From Haloarcula marismortui ATCC 43049 (GTDB lineage Archaea > Halobacteriota > Halobacteria > Halobacteriales > Haloarculaceae): a DNA stretch of 64,000 nucleotides. The position numbers and the translations under genes were made by a program. The notes beneath the pieces are model-generated. The model was given only the letters and a program-made list of their open reading frames with translations, ran no database searches and was not told where the DNA came from. Positions 9,258-17,308 of this stretch are shown here, piece by piece (within the stretch, counting starts at the first letter, position 1; every line of letters starts with the position of its first letter). Where the stretch lies: positions 620,001 through 684,000 of the forward strand of contig NC_006396.1 of the NCBI RefSeq assembly GCF_000011085.1, read 5' to 3'.

Positions 9258-9971
9258 ATGGGAACCCCCGTTGGTGTAGTCGGTGACGACGCCCTGGCAG
9301 ATGTGCTTCGAGACGCCGGCGTGGCAGTTGAACGGGGTAGTGACGGCGCTGTTCCGAAGGCCGACCGAGTCGTCGCTGTTGGCGAGGACGCCGTCGCTAC
9401 CGTGGCACGGGCCGAGGGTGACCCGCTTGTGTTGCCGGTCGCGGCTGGTCGCGGCGTCCGGTCAGTACCACGGGACACCGCTGTCGCCGCCGTGTCGGGG
9501 CTTGCTGACGCCCGGATTGAAACGCATCCCGTTCTCCATGTGACGATGCCTGATGGGACGGTCGAGCAGGCATTCTGGGACGTGACCCTCGTCACTGCTG
9601 ACGCCGCCCGCATCTCCGAGTTCACTATCGCGTCGACAGCCGACCGCATCGGACAGTTTCGGGCCGACGGTGTCGTCATTGCGACGGCCGCTGGCTCACC
9701 GGGCTACGCCCACCGTGTCGACGGCCCGATTCTGGCGCCGTCGAATCAGGCAGTGGTGGCACCGATCGCACCGTTTGCGACCGACCCGGACCACTGGGTG
9801 TTGCCTGTCGACGGACTCAGTGCCTCGATTGAGCGCGACGAGGCGACTGTCGAGTTACTTGTCGATAACCGGGTTTCGCGCCACGTCAGCTATCAGGAAA
9901 GTATCACGATCTCGCTCGGGTCATCCGTTCGGACTGCTGTCGTCGACGAGAGCCAGTCCAGGTTCGAGTGA
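9258..9971 (+). CDS. NAD kinase-like protein (degenerate ATP-binding motif)
   Basis: 237-aa protein resembling the ATP-NAD kinase fold. The C-terminal half has AAGSPGYAHRVDGPILAP and then VVAPIAPF, which align with the NAD kinase segments usually written TGSTAYSLSAGGP and ITPICPH. The N-terminal GGDGT motif expected for phosphoryl transfer is replaced by VGEDAVATVAR. It may therefore be a non-canonical kinase or a regulatory paralogue. It sits between the reductase gene and the membrane protein that opens the cytochrome bc neighbourhood. Confidence 0.65.
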   Translation: MGTPVGVVGDDALADVLRDAGVAVERGSDGAVPKADRVVAVGEDAVATVARAEGDPLVLPVAAGRGVRSVPRDTAVAAVSGLADARIETHPVLHVTMPDGTVEQAFWDVTLVTADAARISEFTIASTADRIGQFRADGVVIATAAGSPGYAHRVDGPILAPSNQAVVAPIAPFATDPDHWVLPVDGLSASIERDEATVELLVDNRVSRHVSYQESITISLGSSVRTAVVDESQSRFE

Positions 9972-10012
9972 GATTGGAAAGACACTAATGGACGGTGGAC
10001 AGAGCTTTGCAT

Positions 10013-10474
10013 ATGCAGCCATCCGTAACGTTCTTTGGGCCACTGGATACCATTCTGGGGAGCCCCACAGTCGGCGGCGCGCTCCTCATCGAATACGTCA
10101 TCTTCGGAGTGGTAATTGTAAACTTCCTCACACGGCAGCTCGCCCATAGAAGCCACGTCAAACAGTACAAAAACGATGGTGCGGAGGCGGTTAGCCGACA
10201 CCCGGCACACACGTTCTCCAACATCGCACTGGTCGTGCTATCGTTTTTCTACATGACGCTCCACCATCACGGTGGGATGGTCCTGTCCGTGCTCGTGCTC
10301 GGCGCAGTCATCACTGACTTCTTCGAGTTCGAGTCCCGGAAAGTCGAAGCACGCCGTGACATTCCACTGGAACGACCGAAAGGAGCTATCGTCGCCGCTC
10401 TCGTGGTGTTCATGTACGCGGGCTACCAGAGCCTGTTCTGGGTCATCAAGGGTCCTTGGAGCGCCATCGTCTAA
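10013..10474 (+). CDS. Small membrane protein near cytochrome bc genes
   Basis: 153 aa, starting at MQPSVTFFGPLD; an in-frame ATG 18 nt upstream is less likely. About four hydrophobic segments are visible (residues ~18-36, ~67-80, ~85-100, ~125-142) with a His-rich stretch TLHHHGGM. It is, as far as I recall, a haloarchaea-specific family kept beside the bc-type complex genes, so an accessory or assembly role is an inference from context only. Confidence 0.7.
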   Translation: MQPSVTFFGPLDTILGSPTVGGALLIEYVIFGVVIVNFLTRQLAHRSHVKQYKNDGAEAVSRHPAHTFSNIALVVLSFFYMTLHHHGGMVLSVLVLGAVITDFFEFESRKVEARRDIPLERPKGAIVAALVVFMYAGYQSLFWVIKGPWSAIV

Positions 10475-10660
10475 ACACGTCCTCTCATTCTACCGGCGTC
10501 GAGTCCCTGTAATTTGCTAGCCGTGCCTATCGGAAGATGCACGCATACGGTCAGCAGCTACTTCCTAGACAGTATCAGGCGTTCGTGTGCTTCTATGCCA
10601 CTATAGCCTGCAAATGGCCAATTCGAAACAAACTCAGCGACTAATTGGACTGGAATTAGC

Positions 10661-10680
10661 CGAAATAGTTTAATACCCGC
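10661..10680 (+). promoter_or_regulatory. TATA promoter for the 58-aa small protein
   Basis: CGAAATAGTTTAATACCCGC contains a purine-rich BRE-like CGAAA followed by TTTAATA, the haloarchaeal TATA consensus, 33 nt before the ATG at 10708. The spacing predicts a leader of only several nucleotides. Confidence 0.6.
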
Positions 10681-10707
10681 ACTGTATCTGTTTCAGTGTA
10701 GACGAAA

Positions 10708-10884
10708 ATGTCACACAGGTCCCTCACTACGGCGCTGACACTGTATCGCGGGGAAACACTCACACTGAAAGAAGCGGCGACCTACAGCGGGGTGTCGCCG
10801 ACAAAATTTGCTACGGCACTTCGTTCTCGCGGAATTCAGGTACGTGACGAGGACAGCGCACCGATCGATCAGACTGCGAACTGA
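10708..10884 (+). CDS. Small helix-turn-helix-like protein (58 aa)
   Basis: An intact 58-codon frame starting at MSHRSLTTALTLYRGETLTL. The segment LKEAATYSGVSPTKFATALR (about residues 20-39) reads as a compact helix-turn-helix of the excisionase/UPF0175 type, in which a helix, a short turn and a second helix recognise DNA. A good TATA box stands at the correct distance upstream. It lies convergent to the bc-complex operon and could regulate it, but nothing in the sequence proves a target. Confidence 0.65.
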   Translation: MSHRSLTTALTLYRGETLTLKEAATYSGVSPTKFATALRSRGIQVRDEDSAPIDQTAN

Positions 10885-10929
10885 GACTAGCGTCGGTCCC
10901 AGCTAGAAAGACACGGTTACTGCGTACTA

Positions 10930-11199
10930 TTATGCCGACCGTTCGTTGAGGTACGCCTGGAATTCACTGATCAGCGGGAGCACGACCCAGAAGGTCAGTG
11001 CGCCCAGGACCGCGAACCAGAAGAACGCATCGCCCATGAACAGAGCGATCTGGTCGAACGTGGTCGGTTCCTCGATAGTAAGTTCGCCGGTGAGCTGTGC
11101 CCCCTCGAAACTCGGCGTGTTGTACCAGCCCTTGATGGTCATCCAGCCCAGTCCGCCGACCATGAGGCACGCGAACCCCTTCATGAACTCGTCAGCCAT
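10930..11199 (-). CDS. Small two-TM subunit of the cytochrome bc operon (89 aa)
   Basis: Starts at MADEFMKGFACLM. Two hydrophobic helices are visible, residues ~8-24 and ~56-78, joined by an acidic loop, with a short cytoplasmic-looking tail ending NERSA. It is the last gene of the minus-strand operon, ten bases after the 99-aa membrane protein. Likely an accessory subunit of the quinol-oxidising complex; that is inferred from operon position. Confidence 0.7.
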   Translation of the reverse strand: MADEFMKGFACLMVGGLGWMTIKGWYNTPSFEGAQLTGELTIEEPTTFDQIALFMGDAFFWFAVLGALTFWVVLPLISEFQAYLNERSA

Positions 11200-11209
11200 T
11201 ATCCGAACG

Positions 11210-11509
11210 TTAGGTAGCGTCGTCTTTAGACTTTCCCATTTCCTCGGTACGGAACCGTGTCGAAAACGCATAGACGACTGTGCCAGCGAGGATGCACGCG
11301 ATTCCGGCGATGCCGACCGGAACATCGATCTCCGAGGCGGGCGCTGACGCCCGCTGTGTTGCCACGTCGACGAGAATGAAGCCGGCGACGACGCTGGCGA
11401 CCGCAAACAGCGTTGAAAACACTGTCACGGCCTTGTACACGCGAAGCGGCACCACAACGTCCCGCCGCTCCGACCCGTCTTCAGTCCCCGCTGACTGGTC
11501 CTCTGTCAT
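11210..11509 (-). CDS. Small two-TM membrane protein of the cytochrome bc operon (99 aa)
   Basis: N-terminal acidic tail (MTEDQSAGTEDGSERRD) is followed by two hydrophobic helices, residues ~27-48 and ~64-84, and a charged C terminus. No cofactor ligands are evident. It is cotranscribed behind the two cytochrome b parts. Haloarchaea conserve such small membrane proteins around the bc genes; function unknown. Confidence 0.7.
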   Translation of the reverse strand: MTEDQSAGTEDGSERRDVVVPLRVYKAVTVFSTLFAVASVVAGFILVDVATQRASAPASEIDVPVGIAGIACILAGTVVYAFSTRFRTEEMGKSKDDAT

Positions 11510-11620
11510 CGCTACTACTACGGACGGGAGCCACTTTACTGCGGCGAGACGAAGTCACTACGCTTGCGGTGGAATGGAACGGCGGATGCAAAGAAACGAC
11601 AGAGAAACTGGCCGAGTCGG

Positions 11621-12385
11621 TTACTTCGGCGGTCGCAGCCGGTAGTACCGACGGTTGAGGTCGAACATGTAGCCCTCGCGCATCGTCTTGAGCACCGCGT
11701 AGGTGATCGTCGCGCTGATGATGGGGACGAGGAACGTCAGGTCGAACAGCAGGTGGGAGTCCATCGGAACGAGGTTCTTGATGGACAGTGCAGCGATGGT
11801 CAGGCTGAAGATGACGCCGGACATCCCGACCGCAGCCCAGAACGGCTGCTCGACGGGACGGCGTGCAGACCCCTTGTTCAGGAAGGGGACGATCGCGACG
11901 AAGCCGACGACCACGACGTTTGCCAGCACACCGTAGGTTCGGTCAGCCATGAGCTTCGAGCCGCCGAGGATGCTCAGGTCCGGGTTCAACGGACCGAGCT
12001 TGAGCAGGCCAAAGGACCAGTAGAGATACCAGTCCGGCAGAATGATCGCCGGCGTCACGCTGGAGTTGGCGGGGTTCGGCATTTCCGGTGGCAGTGTCGC
12101 CGAGACGAACAGAATCATGCCCACAAAGAAGGAAGTCAGCGCAATGTTGCGCATCATCTCGTGGGGCCAAGCCGGGAACGCGAGCACGTCACGCTCGACG
12201 TAGTCCGACTGCTGGCGAAGGTCCTGGTCCTCGCGGCGCGCCCGCTCGAAGTACTCGTAGGTCAGCCGGGAGAGCCCCTGGGTCCGCTCTTTGCGTTCGG
12301 ACCATGCGGGGGTCTCGTCGTCCGGCGAGACGATACCGGTGCCGGAACCGTCCGTGCGAACGTCGTCTGTGTCGTTGTCGCTCAT
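11621..12385 (-). CDS. Cytochrome b C-terminal part (subunit IV-like)
   Basis: 254-aa membrane protein corresponding to the C-terminal helices of cytochrome b. After a ~85-residue hydrophilic extension, helices appear near residues 85-105, 150-172, 185-205 and 215-235. The quinol-oxidation (Qo) motif reads ILPDWYLYWSFGLLKLGP, so the usual PEWY is PDWY here. Together with the heme-bearing N-terminal part encoded just upstream it forms a split, b6f-like cytochrome b that oxidises menaquinol. The long acidic N-terminal extension is typical of haloarchaeal membrane proteins. Confidence 0.88.
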   Translation of the reverse strand: MSDNDTDDVRTDGSGTGIVSPDDETPAWSERKERTQGLSRLTYEYFERARREDQDLRQQSDYVERDVLAFPAWPHEMMRNIALTSFFVGMILFVSATLPPEMPNPANSSVTPAIILPDWYLYWSFGLLKLGPLNPDLSILGGSKLMADRTYGVLANVVVVGFVAIVPFLNKGSARRPVEQPFWAAVGMSGVIFSLTIAALSIKNLVPMDSHLLFDLTFLVPIISATITYAVLKTMREGYMFDLNRRYYRLRPPK

Positions 12386-12389
12386 AGTA

Positions 12390-13193
12390 TTAGTGTGGTT
12401 CAGCGATCCCCTGCATCCAGACGATGCCGATGTGGACCGCGATGATGGCAGTCGTGATGAACGGCAGGAAGAACACGTGCAGGATGTACATCCGCTGTAG
12501 CGTGGCCTGCGAAAGCGTGAACCCGCCGAACATCAGCTGTGCAACCCACTCACCGATAAGCGGGATGGAGAGGGACATCTCGACACCGATCTGGCCGGCC
12601 CAGAACGATAGCTGGCTCCACGGCAGCAGGTAGCCGGTGTATCCGAACACCAGCGTCAGCGAGATCAGGACGATGCCGATGAGCCAGTTCAGCTCGCGCG
12701 GTTCCTTGTATGCCCCGGTGAAGTACACACGGAGCATGTGGAGGAACACCGCGGCAACCATAATCTGCGCGGCCCAGCGGTGGACCGAGCGCAGGAAGTA
12801 GCCGAGGTTGAGCTGGCCCATGATAAGCATCACTGAGTCGTACGCGACCGTCGGCGACCCGTCAGCAGCCGCGGCGGCCGGAGCGTAGTAGAAGCCCAGC
12901 AGCGCGCCTGATATCGCGGCAACGATGTACGCAACTGTCGAGAACGACCCGAGTGCATACAGTGGGTACCAGTACCAGAATTTGTTGTCGAGGTTGTACT
13001 GTTCCGTGTGGCTCTTCGGCATCTGCATGTTGACCTTGTAGTAGAGATCCTCGAGGATCTCCAGATAGTCAACAACGCGCAGCCGTTTGTCGAGCCAGAT
13101 GAGCACGGTCAGGTACACCGATTCGATCGGTGTCAGCTCGCGCGATTCCATCCAGCCTTTGTGATCGTGTTCGTCTTTGCGTTCGAGACTCAT
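12390..13193 (-). CDS. Cytochrome b N-terminal part (b6-like, diheme)
   Basis: 267-aa integral membrane protein that binds the two b hemes of a bc-type quinol oxidase. Two His pairs fit the axial ligands: VHRW...FLHMLR, with 13 residues between the histidines, and LHVFFLPF...AVHIGIV, with 14 between. The 14-residue spacing in the second pair is the b6-type signature. It is spaced 3 nt from the Rieske gene and 4 nt from subunit IV, so all three are cotranscribed. Confidence 0.9.
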   Translation of the reverse strand: MSLERKDEHDHKGWMESRELTPIESVYLTVLIWLDKRLRVVDYLEILEDLYYKVNMQMPKSHTEQYNLDNKFWYWYPLYALGSFSTVAYIVAAISGALLGFYYAPAAAAADGSPTVAYDSVMLIMGQLNLGYFLRSVHRWAAQIMVAAVFLHMLRVYFTGAYKEPRELNWLIGIVLISLTLVFGYTGYLLPWSQLSFWAGQIGVEMSLSIPLIGEWVAQLMFGGFTLSQATLQRMYILHVFFLPFITTAIIAVHIGIVWMQGIAEPH

Positions 13194-13196
13194 TGG

Positions 13197-14063
13197 TTAA
13201 TCCGTCTGTGGTGGGCGTGGCAGCGCCACGAACGTCGATTGCACGGGACTGAACGGGTCGTACACTGATTGGTGGCACTGACAGTAAATAGAGTTTGCGC
13301 CGCCGAAGTTTGCACTCCCTTCCTGCGTCTTGAATCCCGGCACACAGCAGAAGTGTGTACATTTGTTTAGCCAGGCGATGAAGCCTTGATCAGTCGCCTC
13401 TGAAATGAATGACTGGACGTTTCCGGGAAGGTCTCCGTACTCGCCCTCGCCGTTGGCCATCTTTTCGACTTCGACTGATCGGATTATCTGCACCGGAGCG
13501 CCGTTCTTTCCGTCGCTGTTGGTCCGCCAGACGACGCTTGCAGGCTTCCCGACGCCGGGGTCGCCGATGCCGTTGCCCCACTCCTTGTAGTCCTCAAACA
13601 TATCGACCGTGAGTGGTTTGCCGGATTCATACTCTCCCTGCCAGGAGAAGGTCCCGGTGTCGTTGAGAAACGTGCTGTTCCGGTCTGACTGAGGGTAGAT
13701 AGCGGCAGTGCTCTGGATACCACAGTACTGGAACCACTGCGAGGAGTAGTCGATACCGCTCCCGCCGAAGTCAGGTGCAACGGCCGCCCCGGCGTTCTCG
13801 TCGTACTCTGGCCAAAGCCCACTGATCTCGCCACCGTTTATCTCGATCGGGATGATCGGCATTCCCCGTGGTGCCGGTCCGGAGGTATTTTCGACAGCGA
13901 CGAACGGGGTTGTCCCGCCACCTTCGCCGGCGGCGTCTGTTGTCGCGTCAACGGCTGCTGCGCCACCGACGCCAACGCCTGAGAGTGCTGCACTCCCGAC
14001 GACGCCCTTTACAAAGCGACGACGGCCTGTTTCAGCCGGATATTTGTCTTCATCAAGTGGCAT
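13197..14063 (-). CDS. Rieske [2Fe-2S] protein of the bc-type complex
   Basis: 288-aa electron carrier taking electrons from quinol at the Qo site. The N-terminal TGRRRFVKGVVG followed by a hydrophobic stretch is a twin-arginine signal/anchor. Cluster ligands are in CTHFCCVPGF (Cys, His) and CQCHQSVYDPF (Cys, His) near residues 237-270, with extra Cys for the stabilising disulfide. The protein is longer than typical Rieske proteins because of an inserted acidic domain between anchor and cluster. Cotranscribed with both cytochrome b parts. Confidence 0.92.
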   Translation of the reverse strand: MPLDEDKYPAETGRRRFVKGVVGSAALSGVGVGGAAAVDATTDAAGEGGGTTPFVAVENTSGPAPRGMPIIPIEINGGEISGLWPEYDENAGAAVAPDFGGSGIDYSSQWFQYCGIQSTAAIYPQSDRNSTFLNDTGTFSWQGEYESGKPLTVDMFEDYKEWGNGIGDPGVGKPASVVWRTNSDGKNGAPVQIIRSVEVEKMANGEGEYGDLPGNVQSFISEATDQGFIAWLNKCTHFCCVPGFKTQEGSANFGGANSIYCQCHQSVYDPFSPVQSTFVALPRPPQTD

Positions 14064-14064
14064 A

Positions 14065-14484
14065 TTATTTCTTGTAGTATGGGTACACTGCGCGTTTGAA
14101 TGTCTCTGCGAGCTTGTCGCCGTCCGCCATCGTCGTGCCGTCGACGTCTTCCTGACGGATGTAGAGGTCTTCCCACTTGCGACGGCGCTTCTTGACGATC
14201 ATCACGTCGGGAAGGAACTCCTTGCGGTACAGCAGCATGATGAACGACAGGTCGATGAATATCGCCGTCAACACGCCGCCCATGAACATATTGGCCTCGA
14301 TGAGGCGGACCGTCAACGTCGTCCCGATACCGGACGCCCACCCGGCAATCATGCCGTAGGTGAAGAGCCCGACAAGGCCGACCTGAATGATCGTCAGGAG
14401 CACGATGCCGACAGCCGCTGCCGTGCTCTCGCGTGGCGGTTCGTACCGGTGAATATCGCCGTAGGTGGAGCCTTCGGATGCCAT
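14065..14484 (-). CDS. Two-TM membrane protein of the cytochrome bc operon (139 aa)
   Basis: Two hydrophobic helices (about residues 21-48 and 62-84) are followed by a basic region with KKRRRKWEDLYIRQ and a C-terminal PYYKK. No heme-binding CXXCH or metal motif is present. The gene lies between halocyanin (overlap TGATG) and the Rieske gene (1-nt gap), so its product is probably a structural or docking subunit of the complex. Function otherwise unknown. Confidence 0.72.
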   Translation of the reverse strand: MASEGSTYGDIHRYEPPRESTAAAVGIVLLTIIQVGLVGLFTYGMIAGWASGIGTTLTVRLIEANMFMGGVLTAIFIDLSFIMLLYRKEFLPDVMIVKKRRRKWEDLYIRQEDVDGTTMADGDKLAETFKRAVYPYYKK

Positions 14485-15140
14485 CAGTTGTTCCCTCCGC
14501 TAGTGTGGGGCGACTCGCCGTACTTCAGCTGGAAGAAGGTGAAGATCAGCGGGATGATGACTGCAAGTCCAGCGCCGAACCCAACGAAGTGGGGCTGAAT
14601 CGGGACGCCGGCGTAGTGTGGGTCGACCTCAACCGGGCCGCCGCCGCCGATTGTCTGTGTCGGGTACTCCTCGCCGACAACAATCGCCCCTTTCATGTTG
14701 AGTCCCTCGTGGGGGACACAGAGGTACGGGTAAATGCCGTCCTCCTCGAAGGTGTGCTCGTAGTTGACGCCGGCACTGGAGGCCGTGCTGCCGGAGTCCA
14801 GCGGACCGTCGCCGTCAGAGACGACGTTGTGGCCGCCACCGTTACCCGTCCATTCGAACTGGACGGTCGCGCCGTTGTCCACGTGGACGGCTGGCGGACC
14901 GAATCCGTACGCGCCGCCGTTGGCCTGCACGCCGACCTCGACAGTTACTGTGTCCTGCCCGGTCGCGTCGACGGTCGACCCGTCGAAGTTCCCGACCGAA
15001 TCCAGGAAACCGCCGTAGTCCGGGACGGTTTTGGCACCGTCACCGCCTTCCTCCTGTGCGGCGGCCGCGCCGGTGGCGCTGAGGGTCGCCGCAGCACCGG
15101 CGGCCCCCCCTGCTGTCCGGACGAACTCCCGTCTATTCAT
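14484..15140 (-). CDS. Halocyanin-type blue copper protein with C-terminal membrane anchor
   Basis: 218-aa secreted cupredoxin. It starts at MNRREFVRTAGGAAG, a twin-arginine signal. The copper ligands are visible: His in GGGHNVVSDG, then Cys, His and Met in YLCVPHEGLNM, the order expected of plastocyanin-like proteins. A C-terminal helix (VGFGAGLAVIIPLIFTFF) anchors it to the membrane. No cytochrome c1 or f gene is present in the operon, so this protein is the likely electron acceptor from the Rieske centre. Confidence 0.88.
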   Translation of the reverse strand: MNRREFVRTAGGAAGAAATLSATGAAAAQEEGGDGAKTVPDYGGFLDSVGNFDGSTVDATGQDTVTVEVGVQANGGAYGFGPPAVHVDNGATVQFEWTGNGGGHNVVSDGDGPLDSGSTASSAGVNYEHTFEEDGIYPYLCVPHEGLNMKGAIVVGEEYPTQTIGGGGPVEVDPHYAGVPIQPHFVGFGAGLAVIIPLIFTFFQLKYGESPHTSGGNN

Positions 15141-15204
15141 ATACACTCTGGAATCAGGACTGAGTTTGTATAAACCCACCGAATACCACCCGCAGGAACC
15201 GTCA

Positions 15205-16128
15205 TTACCCGGCTTCGTCAGTTTCGCCAGCCCCCTCTTCAGACCCCGAATTCTGCGGGCTCAGCTCCGGAACGAACTCCGGTCGTTCGCCATCCTCGAG
15301 TCCGATTGCCCGCAGTCTGTCCCGGTACTCCTCAGAGCGGAACGTGTCCGAGAGCCGCGCGTTTGCGACGGTGAAAAAGAGGACAAGCGACACACCGATG
15401 AAGGCAACACCAGCCACGACTAGCAGCGCGATGCTGGTCCCCCTGTTGCCGATGACGCCACCGGTCGCCAGTGCTGCACCCCCGAGCAGGGCAACCCCAG
15501 CAAGGAACTGTGCCCCGGCAATCGCCTGTAACATCCAGTTTCCGAGTTCGCCACCGCCCTCGGGGACCTCTTCCGGCTGGGGGAGGGGCCTGTCAGGGAC
15601 GTTCTCAGGTACGTCGTAGGAATCCATGGAACACAGCGCGACCGTGGGCTTTACGTCACGCATGACGGTCCCCTCACCTTCGAGGCTCCCATCGGGATAG
15701 ACGATTGCGTAGCCCTCGTCGGAGTACGCGAGCACCCGCGGCGGGTCCTGATGCCGCTCGATGCGAGCGAACACATCACGGTTCGCCACGCGGTTTCGCA
15801 GGTCCCGCGCAACTCGGTCGAGGAGTTCGTCGCCAATGATCCAGGATTCCTCGTCGAAGGCAACGTCCCACTCCTCGGCGGTCATCTCGGCCATGTCCGC
15901 CGGGCCGAAGTTGTCGAAGTCGTACTTTTCTTCGACCTGCTTCCGGAGCGCCTCCGTATCAAGTGCCTCGCCCGACTCGCCATCATCGCCCGACTCGCCA
16001 GCACCGGCCGTCTCAGCGCTGTCGCCCGTAGCTCCGGGTTCGCCAGGCTCGGTTTCGGCAGCTACCGCATCCGCAGGGGTGTTCCCGCGCTCGTCCTCCG
16101 TGGGAGACGTCGAGTCCGGGTCGGCCAT
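15205..16128 (-). CDS. Acidic membrane protein, first gene of the cytochrome bc operon
   Basis: 307 aa. Residues 1-75 are an extremely acidic Glu/Asp/Ala/Gly-rich segment; residues ~75-190 form a soluble domain with repeated Trp/Asp motifs such as EEWDVAFDEESWIIGDE; two helices follow near 210-230 and 240-262, then an acidic tail. I do not know a function. It starts the operon that runs through halocyanin, Rieske and cytochrome b, which suggests a role in assembly or in electron-donor docking. Confidence 0.7.
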   Translation of the reverse strand: MADPDSTSPTEDERGNTPADAVAAETEPGEPGATGDSAETAGAGESGDDGESGEALDTEALRKQVEEKYDFDNFGPADMAEMTAEEWDVAFDEESWIIGDELLDRVARDLRNRVANRDVFARIERHQDPPRVLAYSDEGYAIVYPDGSLEGEGTVMRDVKPTVALCSMDSYDVPENVPDRPLPQPEEVPEGGGELGNWMLQAIAGAQFLAGVALLGGAALATGGVIGNRGTSIALLVVAGVAFIGVSLVLFFTVANARLSDTFRSEEYRDRLRAIGLEDGERPEFVPELSPQNSGSEEGAGETDEAG

Positions 16129-16215
16129 TGCTCGGGTGTAGGGACCGCGACGGCTTACAAGTTCTGACCTTCGGCATCCGGCAGTCTTTAGCGAGCACTG
16201 TCCCTAGGTCGGCCC

Positions 16216-16698
16216 ATGGTGTCGGACGGCCTCGTGGCCACAGTCGTGTTACTGTCGGTGAGCCTCAGCCTCCCCTGTTTCCTGTATGGTGCGTACTACA
16301 TCATCGAGACGGAGCCAGTCACCTGGGACGTGCTGATACATCACCTGAAGTTCGTCACAACAGGGCTGGTGTTGACCACCGTCCCAATGGTGTTCTGGAT
16401 GATCCCGCGCCTGCCGGACCAGCTTGGTGGCCTGTCTGCTGTCCACGCGATGCTCGGCCTGCAAGCCTACGCGCTGCTTGCCTTCGGTGGCACAGGAATC
16501 GTCCGCATCTTCCGCGCGAAGCGAGAGCACGACCTCTACAACGAGTACGACGAGGACCTGTTGCTGGACGAAATCGGCGACGAGACGTTCAGCCACTGGC
16601 GTTCTCGGCTCCGCATCGGGGTGTTCGGCTACGTCATCTTCTGGCTGCTGGCGTATCTGGTCGGTATCGCCCGGTACGCCCTCCGGTACGTGGCGTGA
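16216..16698 (+). CDS. Four-TM membrane protein divergent from the bc operon
   Basis: 160 aa with helices near residues 7-28, 44-64, 74-96 and 132-152. Histidines occur at the membrane edge of helices 2 and 3 (LIHHLKF, SAVHAML), reminiscent of b-heme or quinone-site proteins but not diagnostic. It is divergently transcribed from the cytochrome bc operon 87 nt away, so they may share a control region. Conserved in haloarchaea to my recollection; function unknown. Confidence 0.7.
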   Translation: MVSDGLVATVVLLSVSLSLPCFLYGAYYIIETEPVTWDVLIHHLKFVTTGLVLTTVPMVFWMIPRLPDQLGGLSAVHAMLGLQAYALLAFGGTGIVRIFRAKREHDLYNEYDEDLLLDEIGDETFSHWRSRLRIGVFGYVIFWLLAYLVGIARYALRYVA

Positions 16699-16785
16699 GT
16701 GCCGACAGCGGGTCTGATTCTCGGTTTCTGCGAACAGGCTAGATGTTTCATTAGCCTTGCATGTCCATCTCTAGTTGTGGTTCCA

Positions 16786-17292
16786 ATGTACGAACACATC
16801 CTCTTTCCAACCGACGGTAGTGACGGAGCAGCAGCCGCACTCGCGCATGCACGCAATCTCGCCGAGACGCACGACGCGACGTTACACATCATGACGGTGC
16901 TCGATACGTCGTCGCCGCACATTGGGATGACCTCCGCAGGCCCGGAGGGAGCGACGACTGGCATGATTGCGGAGGAACACGACGAGTCGGAGCCGGGCAT
17001 GGTCGGTGAAGACCACAACATCGAATCGTCGCTACAGGAGCGGTCACAGGCCATCGTCGAGGCAGCGGCGGACGAGGTCGACACAGTCGACACCGTCACC
17101 GCCATTGAGCGCGGTCCCCCGCACAGAGCAATCCTCGACTACGCGGACGAGAACGCCATCGACCTCATCGTCATGGGGACCCACGGCCGGACGGGCATTG
17201 AACGGTATTTGCTCGGTAGCGTCGCCGAAAAAGTCGTTCGCACGTCCGACGTGCCAGTGCTCACTGCGCGTTTCAGTGACGACGAAAGCTGA
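16786..17292 (+). CDS. Universal stress protein (UspA family)
   Basis: 168-aa cytoplasmic nucleotide-binding protein. It begins MYEHILFPTDGSDGA, the standard UspA strand 1, and ends with the ATP-binding motif GTHGRTGIERYLLGSV, which fits G-2x-G-9x-G-S. The middle loop (residues ~50-85) is longer than usual and rich in Glu and Met. The start is set by homology to the MYxxILxPTDGS opening. Monocistronic, convergent with endonuclease III. Confidence 0.9.
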   Translation: MYEHILFPTDGSDGAAAALAHARNLAETHDATLHIMTVLDTSSPHIGMTSAGPEGATTGMIAEEHDESEPGMVGEDHNIESSLQERSQAIVEAAADEVDTVDTVTAIERGPPHRAILDYADENAIDLIVMGTHGRTGIERYLLGSVAEKVVRTSDVPVLTARFSDDES

Positions 17293-17308
17293 GTCGCTCG
17301 GCGCGGGG

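Noticed and set aside
10607-10680. Short frame beginning ATGGCCAATTCG upstream of the HTH gene
   Set aside because: Only 19 codons, ending inside the promoter of the next gene; no supporting features.
11564-12445. Plus-strand 293-codon frame opposite cytochrome b
   Set aside because: Antisense shadow of a clear cytochrome b gene; no motif and atypical composition.
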